A DNA stretch of 34,591 nucleotides from an uncultured Mitsuokella sp. (GTDB lineage: Bacteria > Bacillota > Negativicutes > Selenomonadales > Selenomonadaceae). The stretch's first letter is position 1, and each line of letters begins with the position of its first letter. Made by a program: the position numbers and the translations under genes. This document shows, piece after piece, positions 1 through 8,037 of the stretch. The stretch lies in the NCBI GenBank assembly GCA_945877355.1, contig CAMCRT010000019.1, positions 1 to 34,591 on the forward strand. The letters are read 5' to 3'. Under the pieces are notes generated by a model. The model saw nothing but the letters and a program-made list of their open reading frames with translations, did not search any database and was not told the DNA's origin.

Positions 1-1039
1 AGTCCTTGCTGCAGATGCCGGAGAGCGTCCAGGCAAGGCACAGGATGAAGATGGCAGGCGTCATGGCCTTGAAGCCCCAGCCGAAGCTATCGCAGAAGGA
101 GTTAAAGGAGATGACCCGCCGCGGCAGGTACAGGAGACCCGTAAAGACAAAGGCGATGAAGGAGCCCAGCACGAGGGATTTCGAGGAGTCGCAGTCCGCG
201 AAGGCCTCGGCGATGGTCTTGCCCTCGTGGATACCGCCGGTGTAGAGCATGCCATAGATGCAGGCGGCGATGAGGACGATGAGGGGCAGGATGAGGTCGA
301 TGATGCGCCCCTTGCCCTCCTCCGTGCTGACCGACGCCTCCGCCGTATCCTGGTACTCCTTCGGGATCTCGAAGTGCTCATTGTTGCGCTCGATGCTCTT
401 GCCCATGGCGGCAAAGTCGCGGCCCGTCCAGATGACGAAGAGCATGAAGAGGATGGTCAGCCAGGCATAGAGATTGAAGGGGATGGTCTGGAGAAAGAGG
501 GAGAACCCGTCGATGGTGGAGTCCTCCGGCAGCGACGAGCCCACAGCTGCCGCCCAGCTGGACACTGGCGCAATGATGCAGATGGGCGCCGCCGTGGCGT
601 CGATGATGTAGGCAAGCTTCGTCCGGGCGATCTGGAACTTGTCCGTGACAGGCCGCATGACGGTGCCCACGGTCAGGCAGTTGAAATAGTCATCGATGAA
701 GATGACGAGCCCGAGGAGAGCCGTCAGCAAGAGGGAGCTGCGCCGCCCGTGGATGGTCCGGGCTGCCCACTCCCCGTAGGCCCGGGTCGCCCCGGACCGT
801 GTGATGGCGGCCACGAGGATGCCCAGGATGACGAGGAACACAAGGATGTTGACATTGCTCCCCACCTTGTCCGCCATGACGGCAAACATCGTCAGGATGG
901 ACTCGATGATATTGCCCCCCGTAAAGAGCAGCGCCCCCGAGAAAATGCCGATGATGAGCGACATATAGACTTCCTTCGTCCAAAGCGCCAGCACGATGGT
1001 GATGACCGGCGGCAAAACGGACCAGGCTGTTTCTGCCAT
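1..1039 (-). CDS. nhaC: Na+/H+ antiporter, NhaC family (3' end cut by window edge)
   Basis: An open frame runs from ATG at 1039 to the left window edge without a stop, giving about 346 residues of a family usually near 450-520, so the C-terminus is missing. The protein is a polytopic membrane protein with many hydrophobic segments. It carries the NhaC signature FIDDYFNCLTVG at about residues 112-123 and a following run rich in small residues (DATAAPICIIAPVSSW). NhaC carriers exchange Na+ and H+ (or, in some members, lactate/malate) across the cytoplasmic membrane; the substrate cannot be read from sequence. AGAGG lies 11 bases before the ATG. The gene follows the ATPase gene at 1142-2578 on the same strand but has its own 100-base leader with a possible promoter. 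The family call is firm; substrate is open. Confidence 0.88.
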   Translation of the reverse strand, partial: MAETAWSVLPPVITIVLALWTKEVYMSLIIGIFSGALLFTGGNIIESILTMFAVMADKVGSNVNILVFLVILGILVAAITRSGATRAYGEWAARTIHGRRSSLLLTALLGLVIFIDDYFNCLTVGTVMRPVTDKFQIARTKLAYIIDATAAPICIIAPVSSWAAAVGSSLPEDSTIDGFSLFLQTIPFNLYAWLTILFMLFVIWTGRDFAAMGKSIERNNEHFEIPKEYQDTAEASVSTEEGKGRIIDLILPLIVLIAACIYGMLYTGGIHEGKTIAEAFADCDSSKSLVLGSFIAFVFTGLLYLPRRVISFNSFCDSFGWGFKAMTPAIFILCLAWTLSGICSKD

Positions 1040-1087
1040 AAGAATGTTACCTCTTTCTATTCAAAATGTATAGCAGTTGCTATCTTG

Positions 1088-1118
1088 CTCCATTGTATAA
1101 TAGAACGCTGTTTCATGC
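1088..1118 (-). promoter_or_regulatory. Possible promoter of the NhaC gene
   Basis: On the minus strand TTCTTG and TATACA are separated by 18 bases, about 60 bases before the antiporter start. The match to the sigma-70/sigma-A consensus is moderate, so this is only a candidate. Confidence 0.3.
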
Positions 1119-1141
1119 AAGAAAGTTAAGGAAAGAACAAT

Positions 1142-2578
1142 TCATCCCGGCGAAACCTGCTCCGTCCCGCGCCGGAGCAACACCCCTTCCTCACGGGCCA
1201 CAGACTCCAGCCGCTCCGTAAAGCCCCAGAACGAAAAAATAGTATAATGATACGTACCCGGGTACTTCTTCTGCGGAAATTTTTTCTTTAGTTTCGTGAG
1301 GACCTCCACATCGGCCGGCTGATGACGGTACTTGCACTCCGCCAGAAGAAATTCCCTTCTCTCCCGGTCCGTCGCCACGCAGTCGATTTCCTCCGCGATA
1401 GCCTGCTTCTTCCCCTCCACCACATGGGTGACCTTGTCCCACCATCTGCCGATTTGCGAAAAGTGAAAAGGCAGCGCATCCGACCGATTGCATTCCCTGA
1501 GATACTCCATGCATACCGTCTCATAGGCATGGGACACAAATGCATGGAGCCTAGGCGCAATCTGGTACCGCCAGACCCCCTCCACATCCCCGGACTCCAG
1601 CTCGGAGTAGCTGCCATAGACAAAGGCATACCAAAACCGAAAATAGGAATCCGTCAGCAGGTATTGCCCCCGCTGGCTCCCCTCCCGCTTTCGGAGGGAC
1701 TGCAGGACAGAGAATTCCCGGGTGACGATGCCGAGCTCCATTAGATTTTTGAGATACACGCTCAGCTTTGTCTTGTCGATCTGCGTCTTCGTATGAATCA
1801 GCGCCAGCGTGTTGCTCCCGAGGGCAATCGCCTCGATGATGGCATTGTATACGCTCGTCTCCCGCAGCTCCTGATGCAGGAGGAAGTCCACTTCATTATA
1901 TAGCACGCAGCCCTTCCGCAGGATATTCTCCCGGATATTTTCCGATAGCGTTCTATTCGCGTCAAACTGGATCAGATAATGGGGAACGCCCCCCAGGATG
2001 GCGTAAGCTGTGATTTGCTCCTCCTCTGTGTAGTCCGGGAAGAAGTCCCGCACCTTTCGGAAGGGCAGGGGATTCAGTTTATAAATGCCCGTTGCCCGTC
2101 CATACAGCGGATTCTTCTCCGCCAGGAGCTCTTCCTCCATAAAGCTCATGGAACTGCCACAAAGGATGAGAAGAACATTTTCCCGCGAGAGCTCATGATC
2201 CCAGAGGTTTTGGAGGATGGAAGGAAGCTCGGGATTATTCCGGCAGGCATAGGGGAATTCATCCAGAATGACGATTTTCTTCCCCTCTCCCGGAATCGTC
2301 CCGATGCTCTGAAGGGCAGCCTCCCAATCGGGAAAGCCCGTAAGATACCGCGCCGCTGGCATCCCCGTTTCGAGAAGCCGCTTGGAGAAACGCGCCAGCT
2401 GCTCCATATCCGTGCATTCCGTGCAGGCATAAAAGACGGCCTGCTTGTCCGCGATAAACTGACGCAAAAGCTCTGTCTTTCCGATGCGCCGCCGTCCATA
2501 TAGCACGATGAGCTCCGCCTTGCTCGAGGCATAGCGCTCCTCAAAGTATCGAAGCTCCTCCTCACGACCAAGAAACAT
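1142..2578 (-). CDS. AAA-type ATPase with DUF234-like C-terminal nuclease region
   Basis: A 478-residue ATPase of the archaeal-type ATPase/DUF234 group. The N-terminus has a Walker A loop GRRRIGKTE at residues 28-36 and a Walker B VILDEF at 103-108. The middle holds the helical section typical of this group, and the C-terminus has a PD-(D/E)XK-like stretch with EIDCVATD and LLAECKY, as in DUF234 proteins. The role of these proteins is poorly known; they are common in accessory regions and have been linked to mobile or defence functions, which is inference here. I start at ATG 2578 because AAGGGAGAA sits just upstream; an upstream in-frame start would translate the tandem repeats of the promoter into an Ile-rich stretch. 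It is transcribed alone toward the antiporter gene. Confidence 0.8.
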   Translation of the reverse strand: MFLGREEELRYFEERYASSKAELIVLYGRRRIGKTELLRQFIADKQAVFYACTECTDMEQLARFSKRLLETGMPAARYLTGFPDWEAALQSIGTIPGEGKKIVILDEFPYACRNNPELPSILQNLWDHELSRENVLLILCGSSMSFMEEELLAEKNPLYGRATGIYKLNPLPFRKVRDFFPDYTEEEQITAYAILGGVPHYLIQFDANRTLSENIRENILRKGCVLYNEVDFLLHQELRETSVYNAIIEAIALGSNTLALIHTKTQIDKTKLSVYLKNLMELGIVTREFSVLQSLRKREGSQRGQYLLTDSYFRFWYAFVYGSYSELESGDVEGVWRYQIAPRLHAFVSHAYETVCMEYLRECNRSDALPFHFSQIGRWWDKVTHVVEGKKQAIAEEIDCVATDRERREFLLAECKYRHQPADVEVLTKLKKKFPQKKYPGTYHYTIFSFWGFTERLESVAREEGVLLRRGTEQVSPG

Positions 2579-2592
2579 GGCATTCTCCCTTT

Positions 2593-2632
2593 TTATAATC
2601 ACGATTATTATAATCACGATTATAATATCACG
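2593..2632 (-). repeat. Three tandem CGTGAT(T)ATAAT iterons in the ATPase promoter
   Basis: Read on the minus strand, CGTGATATTATAAT, CGTGATTATAATAAT and CGTGATTATAA follow each other head to tail, ending about 15 bases before the ATPase start codon. Each unit contains a TATAAT-like -10 hexamer. The arrangement suggests a promoter with stacked binding sites for a regulator; no matching protein is identified. Confidence 0.5.
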
Positions 2633-2637
2633 TCTTC

Positions 2638-2778
2638 GTACAGAATTCAATCAGCAAAATATCCCGGCAGCTTCTCCGCACCATCCAGTCCATCCCCTCC
2701 AAGAAAGCCAAGCCCTTCAAGCTATGGCGGGACCAGATGGGAAAGGAGTGGATTGAGAAGGCCCTCGCCCCTAAGTTT
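2638..2778 (+). pseudogene. BRO-N (phage antirepressor-type) domain fragment
   Basis: In the frame starting at 2641 the translation reads RTIQSIPSKKAKPFKLW followed by KEWIEKALAP. This closely resembles the end of the BRO-N domain in phage antirepressor-like proteins, where IIQSIPSPKAEPFKQWL followed by VGYERI is typical. The sequence before it lacks the rest of the domain and the resemblance stops after about 45 codons, so this is a decayed, 5'- and 3'-truncated remnant. It lies between the ATPase promoter and the terminator of the acetylation genes. Similarity was recognised from memory. Confidence 0.5.
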
Positions 2779-2784
2779 CCACTA

Positions 2785-2832
2785 CAAAAATCAAGCAGCA
2801 TGGCACAACTCCTCCGATGTACCATGCTGCTT
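2785..2832 (-). terminator. Rho-independent terminator of the algI/SGNH transcript
   Basis: AAGCAGCATGG (2793-2803) pairs perfectly with CCATGCTGCTT (2822-2832) across an 18-base loop. On the minus strand the stem is followed by GATTTTTG, a short U tract, and it lies about 185 bases past the SGNH gene. On the plus strand only TTTT follows. Confidence 0.6.
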
Positions 2833-3016
2833 TTCTGTACAATTCTGCTTATAGACCAGACAGGATCCGCTCGGCAGATGCGATTCACGCATCCCAGCCC
2901 AGCTCCTGCTTGTATCGTGCCACCCAGGAAAAGGGCTCCAGCCCTCCAGAAGGACAAGGATTGCTCGGGCGAAGCGTCCCATCTCCACGGCCCGGGCATC
3001 AGGCGCTGCCTCCCGA
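2833..3016. other. Non-coding gap downstream of the SGNH gene
   Basis: About 180 bases between the terminator hairpin and the end of the SGNH gene. Frames open here have no start with a ribosome binding site and no recognisable domain; I see nothing else in it. Confidence 0.5.
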
Positions 3017-3895
3017 TCATAGCTCCTGCTCTGTGATACGTATGATTTCATCAGCCAGGCGGTCTGCACTTTCCAGCTGCAGGTGGATGCCATCCGTTGT
3101 ATGATACTCCGTCCAGTCAAACGCCTGCCAGCGATACTCCTCTGGCGGGTACACTTCCTGGCAGATGCGCTTCACCGCTTGCATCTCCCTGCTGTCCTGC
3201 ACCTCTGGCGCATTTGGCGTCATGCAGAGGAAGACCTTGACCCCCTCTTCCCGGAGCATAGCGATCTTCCCTTTCATGCCGAGCAGTTCCTTGCGGAATT
3301 TCTCCTCGTCCAAGGGCTTGTCATAATCCGCTCTCACACGTTCCATCGTCATGGCCGTCGGCAACGCAGGATTATCCTTTTCCACCGGTCTTGCGCCTGC
3401 TCCCCCCTTTTTATACGCCTGATTCAACATATAATATACCACCGCATCCGGGCGGTCATACTCCCGCAACAGCGGGAAATCATGCCACCAGCTCGTCTTC
3501 GCCAACAGCTCCTGGTCGCAGCCCCGGAGCAGCGTGTCATTCATCTCAATCCACACGGCCTTCGGTTTCTCCCCGGCCTGGGCCTTACGGACGACGATCT
3601 CCAGACCGGTCTGGGAAGCACCTCCCGCCATGGCAAGATTTTTCCATTCCGTATTTTTCTGCGTGACAGGGAGACGGAACATCTCAGATGATCCAAGAAC
3701 GACGAAGGGAGCCCCCCCTTTGGAAAAGGCATACCGCTGCGCCTTGATGATATTCGTCTGGCCCTGGTAGGTTCCTTTCTCAAAGGCAGGGAGAAAGCAA
3801 ACAAACATTCCATAGAATAAAAGAAGCGCGAGAAAAAACGATGCCGTCCGCACCACGAAGGAAAGTTTTTTAGAACTGGAAATAGATGAACGCAT
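3017..3895 (-). CDS. AlgX/AlgJ-like SGNH acetyltransferase partner of AlgI
   Basis: A 292-residue membrane-anchored protein with one N-terminal transmembrane segment (about residues 13-36) and an extracytoplasmic SGNH-type domain: LGSSEM at 67-72 carries the candidate nucleophile Ser, and DGIHL near 268-272 supplies the Asp-x-x-His pair. It directly follows the MBOAT gene with a 26-base overlap, the usual pairing in which AlgI-type proteins pass acetyl groups across the membrane and an SGNH protein transfers them to an exported polysaccharide or to the wall. I chose ATG 3895, preceded by GGGGG, over an upstream TTG at 3916. No polymer synthase gene is adjacent, so the acceptor is unknown. Confidence 0.75.
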   Translation of the reverse strand: MRSSISSSKKLSFVVRTASFFLALLLFYGMFVCFLPAFEKGTYQGQTNIIKAQRYAFSKGGAPFVVLGSSEMFRLPVTQKNTEWKNLAMAGGASQTGLEIVVRKAQAGEKPKAVWIEMNDTLLRGCDQELLAKTSWWHDFPLLREYDRPDAVVYYMLNQAYKKGGAGARPVEKDNPALPTAMTMERVRADYDKPLDEEKFRKELLGMKGKIAMLREEGVKVFLCMTPNAPEVQDSREMQAVKRICQEVYPPEEYRWQAFDWTEYHTTDGIHLQLESADRLADEIIRITEQEL

Positions 3896-5306
3896 CACTC
3901 GACCCCCGATTGACAAATATCAGAAACAACATCACCGCATAGACAAGGGGCTCGAAGCGAGGCCAAAGCCGATGCTCTGCCCAGTGGCGCAATGCCCCTG
4001 CGTGGTACAGGACGACCGGCACGGCATAGAGCAGACAAAAGAGAATGACGGTCTTATCGACGAATGCCTTGCCAGTCTGCAGCCAATTTGTGAGCATACG
4101 CCAGGTGTATTGCATCGCCATCGAGAAATCCGGAAGCTTGAAGAAGAGCCATGCCCAGGATACGAGCAGAAATACCACGAGTCCTTTCAGGATGGAAGCC
4201 AGCGCATCCGCCTCATACCGCTGTGACAGGCGGTGCCCCCAGCCGGTCTCTGATATCAGCCGCTCCATCGCGAGGAGAGTGCCATGGATACCTCCCCAGG
4301 CCAAGTAATTCCAGCCTGCACCGTGCCATCCCCCCCCCAGGATCATGACGATAAAGAGATTCAGATAGGTGCGGACATGGCCTTTCCGATTTCCTCCCAA
4401 AGAAAAATAGAGGTACTCCTTCAGCCATGCCGAGAGGGACATGTGCCAGCGCTGCCAGAACTCACGGAAAGAGCGGGAAATATAGGGAAAGTTGAAATTG
4501 CTGGGCAGCTCATAGCCGAAGAGCGCAGCGATGCCGATGGCAATCAGGGAATATCCCGCAAAGTCCGCGAAGATCTGGATAGAGTAGCCGATCATCATCA
4601 TGAAAAGCTGCAGGGATCCGATGTCGAGAAAATAGGGATACGCGATCCAGAAGGTATAGTTCTGGATATTGTCCGCCACCACCATCTTCAGGAAGTAGCC
4701 CAGTATCAGGATCTTGGCAATGCGAAGAAGATCGACATCGCCGAAGGACTTTTTCTGGATCTGCGGATAGAAGGTATAGGCCTTGACGATAGGCCCGGCG
4801 ATTGAGTGGGGGAAAAAGGAAATGAAGAAGATCGTCTTCAGGACGTGCTCCTTGAGCGGAGGCCTTCTTGCAGAAAAGAAGGAATGATCATTCCGAAGCA
4901 CATCCACCAGGAGGCCGATTCCCTGAAACGTATAAAAGGAAATGCCAATGGGGAGCGGAAGCGTCAGCAGAAACTCCCCCGGCCCCGATACACCGAAAAA
5001 CGTCGTGTAGATCAGCTTCCCATACTTGAAGAACCCCAGCAAGGAGAGGTTCAGCACGATGCCCATAGCCGCCAGGGCAAAACGCTTTCTGTGCTCCGTG
5101 CTCTGCCACACGAGATAGCTGAATACCGAGTTCACAGCAACGGACAAGATCAGGAGAAGGACAAATTCCAGATGATTGACCGCATAGAAAAAGAGTCCGC
5201 CCGCTATGAGGATAAAAAGCTGGACAGCTCGGAACGGCGGAAAATAGTAAAGTACCAAGAGAATCGGGAGAAACAGAAAGAAAAATTCCGGCGAGTGAAA
5301 CAACAT
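3870..5306 (-). CDS. algI: MBOAT-family O-acyltransferase (AlgI-like)
   Basis: A 478-residue polytopic membrane protein of the membrane-bound O-acyltransferase family. Typical features are the N-terminal LFHSPEF opening shared by AlgI/DltB relatives, FYTFQGI at about 124-130, FREFWQRWHMSLSAWL around residues 280-294, and GGGWHGAGWNYLAWGGIHG at 324-342 with the conserved His residues (H288, H328, H341). These proteins move acetyl groups from cytoplasmic acetyl-CoA to an outer-face acceptor. Length is normal. GGAGG stands 9 bases before ATG 5306. It is the first gene of a two-gene unit with the SGNH protein. The gene name follows the family; alginate itself is not implied. Confidence 0.88.
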   Translation of the reverse strand: MLFHSPEFFFLFLPILLVLYYFPPFRAVQLFILIAGGLFFYAVNHLEFVLLLILSVAVNSVFSYLVWQSTEHRKRFALAAMGIVLNLSLLGFFKYGKLIYTTFFGVSGPGEFLLTLPLPIGISFYTFQGIGLLVDVLRNDHSFFSARRPPLKEHVLKTIFFISFFPHSIAGPIVKAYTFYPQIQKKSFGDVDLLRIAKILILGYFLKMVVADNIQNYTFWIAYPYFLDIGSLQLFMMMIGYSIQIFADFAGYSLIAIGIAALFGYELPSNFNFPYISRSFREFWQRWHMSLSAWLKEYLYFSLGGNRKGHVRTYLNLFIVMILGGGWHGAGWNYLAWGGIHGTLLAMERLISETGWGHRLSQRYEADALASILKGLVVFLLVSWAWLFFKLPDFSMAMQYTWRMLTNWLQTGKAFVDKTVILFCLLYAVPVVLYHAGALRHWAEHRLWPRFEPLVYAVMLFLIFVNRGSSDAFIYFQF

Positions 5307-5585
5307 GCTTTTAAACCTCCAACTCCCATCTCACCTTGCCCCCACGGAAATATCCGATCTGAGCTGCACCTAAGCGGGCCCATGCTCTTCGACCGGAATG
5401 GGCTGGCGCATGGCGATGGGATTTTGATAGTCAAGGAGTCATCCAGCCATACTTTCCAATCCACATTTTCCGCCAGCACTCCAGCGGGCTCGCCGCCAAT
5501 CACAGCATGTTCCTGTGCAAACTTCTTTGCCACAGGCTCCCAGTCGTCACAATACGCCAGATTCACTCTATCAGCAAATTTCACC
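5307..5585 (-). CDS. Unrecognised short reading frame before algI (doubtful)
   Basis: A minus-strand frame opens after AGGAGG at about 5595-5600, with possible TTG/GTG starts at 5582-5587, and reads KFADRVNLAYCDDWEP, AQEHAVIGGEPAGVLAEN and DWKVWLDDSLTIK. It does not stop before algI but runs about 100 bases into it in another frame. The first 50 residues look protein-like; the rest does not. It may be a decayed gene, a small real protein with an odd tail, or chance. I do not recognise the family. The coordinates cover only the non-overlapping part. Confidence 0.22.
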
Positions 5586-5647
5586 AAGCCGCCCACCTCC
5601 TATATCCTACGGGAGCTATGTAGGTCAAATATCCCGACATAGCAGAC

Positions 5648-5697
5648 GATTGGCTGACGTTGACCGCTAAAGGCTATCGATGGGATACACGTTCCTA
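5648..5697. repeat. Decayed end fragment of the dispersed intergenic element
   Basis: GATTGGCTGACGTTGACCGC followed by TAAAGG matches the internal part of the 23273-23546 element with one substitution, and the next bases (GGGATACACGTTCC) resemble its outer end (AGGGTACACGAAC in the 20.2-kb copy). It sits immediately downstream of the rsmA stop codon. Confidence 0.5.
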
Positions 5698-5700
5698 CCA

Positions 5701-6558
5701 TCATGCAAGAGCATCTGCTAGGCTAGCAAATTCAGCAAGAGACAACGTCTCTCCTCTGCGCTTGGGGTCGAGACCTGTCTTGGCGAAGGCCTCGGCCACA
5801 GCCTCCTGGGGGAAGCCGCCGCCCTTTAGGGCGTTGGAGAGCGTCTTTCTCCGCTGGCCGAAGGCGGCGCGAACGACGCGGAAGAATAGCTTTTCATCCT
5901 GCACGGTGACGGCGGGCGTCTCTCGGACGCGGCAGGCCACGACAGCGCTGTCCACCTCCGGGGCGGGCAGGAAGGAGCGGGGCGGGACAGCCAGGACCGT
6001 TTCCACCTCCGTGTAGTACTGGACAGCCACAGAGAGGGAGCCGTAGTCCTTGGAGCCCGGCCTTGCCCCCATGCGGTCGGCCACCTCCTTTTGCACCATG
6101 GTCACCATGTCCGTGATGGGCAGCCGCCGCTCGAGAAGCGTCATGAGGATGGGGGTCGTGATGTAGTAGGGTAGATTCGCCACCACCTTGAAGGAGCCCT
6201 CCCCCATGAGGGCAGGGATATCCACCTTCAGGATATCGCCGGGCACGAGGGTGAAGCGTTCGTAGCCCTTCAGAGTCTCGGATAGAACCGTAGGGAGCTT
6301 CTTATCCAGCTCCACCGCCGTCACGTAGGCCCCCGCCTCCAGGAGCCCCTGGGTCAGCGTGCCGATGCCGGGGCCGATTTCCAGTACCCGGTCCCCGTCC
6401 GACACGTTTGCCGCCCGGACGATGCCAGCTACGATGCCCTTGTCGATGAGGAAGTTCTGCCCCAGACGCTTTGAGGCGTGGAGGCCGAAGGCCTTCAGGA
6501 TCCGCATTGTCGCGTCCCGGCTCGCAATATTCGGGTGAATCACATCATTTGCCGCCAT
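5701..6558 (-). CDS. rsmA: 16S rRNA dimethyladenosine transferase RsmA (KsgA)
   Basis: A 285-residue SAM-dependent methyltransferase that dimethylates the two adjacent adenines in the 3'-terminal helix of 16S rRNA during 30S maturation. The sequence shows the family opening RLGQNFLID (31-39), the SAM-binding loop EIGPGIGTLT (60-69), AVELD (81-85), the catalytic NLPYYI (128-133), and a normal C-terminal domain with SFLPAPEVDSAV and FGQRRKTL. ATG 6558 is chosen because GGAGG lies 6 bases upstream; it overlaps the end of rnmV by 14 bases. The rnmV-rsmA pairing is conserved in Firmicutes. It is the last gene of the long leftward operon. Confidence 0.96.
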   Translation of the reverse strand: MAANDVIHPNIASRDATMRILKAFGLHASKRLGQNFLIDKGIVAGIVRAANVSDGDRVLEIGPGIGTLTQGLLEAGAYVTAVELDKKLPTVLSETLKGYERFTLVPGDILKVDIPALMGEGSFKVVANLPYYITTPILMTLLERRLPITDMVTMVQKEVADRMGARPGSKDYGSLSVAVQYYTEVETVLAVPPRSFLPAPEVDSAVVACRVRETPAVTVQDEKLFFRVVRAAFGQRRKTLSNALKGGGFPQEAVAEAFAKTGLDPKRRGETLSLAEFASLADALA

Positions 6559-7096
6559 CTTCTTCCTCCATTTCCTTGAGCGCCGCGTCAAATTCCTCCC
6601 GGGTCACGCCGTAATGGTTGAGCCGGTGGAGGAAGGTCTTGGCATTGGCAAAGCCCAGGCCCAGCTTCTCCCCGAGGCGCGCCCGCCGGTCGCTGGCGTC
6701 GGCCGCGCCCGATAGATTGTTGCGCGTAAGATCCCTGCTCTCGAAGAGCTCTGTGGCCTCCCAGCCGAGGGTCCGGACCTTTGCGAGGGCCTTCCGGATG
6801 GACTTGGGGCTCGCCTGCTCCACGCCGATGTCGTTATTGGCCATGGCCTCCTCCCGGGGGATGAAGGCGTGCTTTGCATTTGGGAAGCGCTTGGCGAGGA
6901 ACTTCCTTATGCGCTCCCCTGCCGAGTCCGGATCCGTCAGGATGATGATGCCCCGCCGCTTCTCAGCGTCGGCGATGTCCTTCAAGCTACGAGGCGAAAG
7001 GGAAAAGCCTCCCGTCGTGATGCAGTCCGCCTCCACCGCCTTGCCGATGGCGACCACATCCATCTTTCCCTCGACGACGAGAACCTCTTTTATCAT
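6545..7096 (-). CDS. rnmV: Ribonuclease M5
   Basis: A 183-residue TOPRIM protein that makes the final cuts of the 5S rRNA precursor. TOPRIM residues are visible: VVEGKMD at 7-13 with the catalytic Glu, and TDPDSAGE at 54-61 with the metal-binding Asp pair. The length is normal. ATG 7096 follows AAGGAG by 5 bases. It overlaps rsmA by 14 bases, implying translational coupling. Upstream genes of the operon are separated from it by the hairpin-rich repeat at 7158-7362. Confidence 0.94.
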   Translation of the reverse strand: MIKEVLVVEGKMDVVAIGKAVEADCITTGGFSLSPRSLKDIADAEKRRGIIILTDPDSAGERIRKFLAKRFPNAKHAFIPREEAMANNDIGVEQASPKSIRKALAKVRTLGWEATELFESRDLTRNNLSGAADASDRRARLGEKLGLGFANAKTFLHRLNHYGVTREEFDAALKEMEEEDGGK

Positions 7097-7157
7097 AGTA
7101 TCTCCTTTACACAAATGCCCTTGGACTCGTCCGACATCCGCATGACATCTTCCCCGT

Positions 7158-7362
7158 AGACTCCCCCTGCCCCTGCGGGGCATCCCCCTCGAGAGGGGGA
7201 CGAGGCTAGACTCAGCAGCTTGTCAATGGTACGAGGCATCGGTGAAAGCCGACAGGCAGGTCTTGGAGTCTTTGGACTTGGACTTTCCATTGCGAGCGTG
7301 GGATTCCTGCTTGCCTCCCTCTCGAGGGAGGTGGCACGCCGAAGGCGTGAGGTCGGGAGTCT
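7158..7362. repeat. MITE-like hairpin element between tmk and rnmV
   Basis: A 205-base intergenic element bounded by AGACTCCC and GGGAGTCT. Inside each end lie nested hairpins: CCCCTGCGGGG and CCCCCTCGAGAGGGGG on the left, CCTCCCTCTCGAGGGAGG and CACGCCGAAGGCGTG on the right, so that the two arms are inverted copies of each other. It starts 3 bases after the tmk stop codon. The design is that of a small non-autonomous mobile or REP-like element; elements with CTCGAGAGGG and GCCGAAGGC hairpins are familiar from Firmicute genomes. It carries no gene. Confidence 0.65.
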
Positions 7363-7365
7363 CCC

Positions 7366-8037
7366 TCAGAGCATGTCCTTTACTGCACGCCACACGTCCT
7401 CCTGTATGGCCTTAATGGGGCGGGGCTCGCCATCCTCGCTGCAGCGTACCGTCTTCCAGCCGTACCGGGCTGCAAGAAGCTGATAGGCATCGTAGCAGCG
7501 GGCGAGATAATCCTTGTCCTGCTCGTGGATATCCTCCGCCTGGCCGCTCGCCTTCGCCCGGGCGTCGATGAGCCGAGCTGCCACCTCCGGGGCCATATCG
7601 AGGAATACGACCCGATCCGGCACCGGGAGGCCGAGCTTCTGGAATTCAAAGTCCCAGAGCCAGTCGAGGAACTTATCCCGCTCCGGCCCTGCCCCCAGCT
7701 TTACCGCCTGGTGCACCATGTTCGACGTGGTGTAGCGATCCGCCAGCACGATGCCCCCCGCTTCGTAGAAGTCCTTCCACTTTGTCCGGTAGGAGGCAAA
7801 GCGATCCACGGCGAAGAAGGTGGAGGCTGCGTAGGCATTCACGTCCTCCGGCCGCTTGCCAAAGGCCCCGCCGAGATAGAGCCGCACGAGGGCCGAGCCC
7901 TCCGCCTCGTAGTCGGGGAACTCCACCCGTTTGACCGGATGCCCCTCCTGCGCCAGCTGTTCGTAGAGCAGGCGCGTCTGGGTCGCCTTGCCGGAGCCGT
8001 CTCCCGCCTCCAGAATGATGAGTTTTCCCTTGCTCAT
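7366..8037 (-). CDS. tmk: Thymidylate kinase
   Basis: A 223-residue P-loop kinase that phosphorylates dTMP to dTDP. The P loop reads EAGDGSGKATQ (10-20), which differs from the common EGxDGxGKTTQ by Ala where the first Thr normally stands. A DRY motif (100-102) follows in LADRYTTSNMVHQ, as in bacterial Tmk, and VFLDMAPEVAARL precedes the lid region. Start ATG 8037 overlaps the decarboxylase stop (ATGA), so the two are co-translated; the same neighbours occur in other Firmicutes (yaaO-tmk in Bacillus). The operon suggests constitutive housekeeping expression. A divergent deoxynucleoside kinase is the only alternative. Confidence 0.88.
   Translation of the reverse strand: MSKGKLIILEAGDGSGKATQTRLLYEQLAQEGHPVKRVEFPDYEAEGSALVRLYLGGAFGKRPEDVNAYAASTFFAVDRFASYRTKWKDFYEAGGIVLADRYTTSNMVHQAVKLGAGPERDKFLDWLWDFEFQKLGLPVPDRVVFLDMAPEVAARLIDARAKASGQAEDIHEQDKDYLARCYDAYQLLAARYGWKTVRCSEDGEPRPIKAIQEDVWRAVKDML

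Noticed and set aside
2579-2650. Upstream start for the DUF234 ATPase giving an Ile-rich N-terminus
   Set aside because: The extra residues come from the tandem promoter repeats, while ATG 2578 has a good ribosome binding site and begins the conserved domain.
4806-5642. Long plus-strand frames opposite algI, rsmA, tmk, the decarboxylase, degS, glpK and topB
   Set aside because: GC-rich genes give long open antisense frames; these have no domain, no ribosome binding site and strongly skewed composition, while the minus-strand genes have clear family motifs.
7097-7157. A small gene ending in KEIL that overlaps the rnmV start
   Set aside because: The frame arises within the repeat element and its end uses the rnmV ribosome binding site; no start signal was found.
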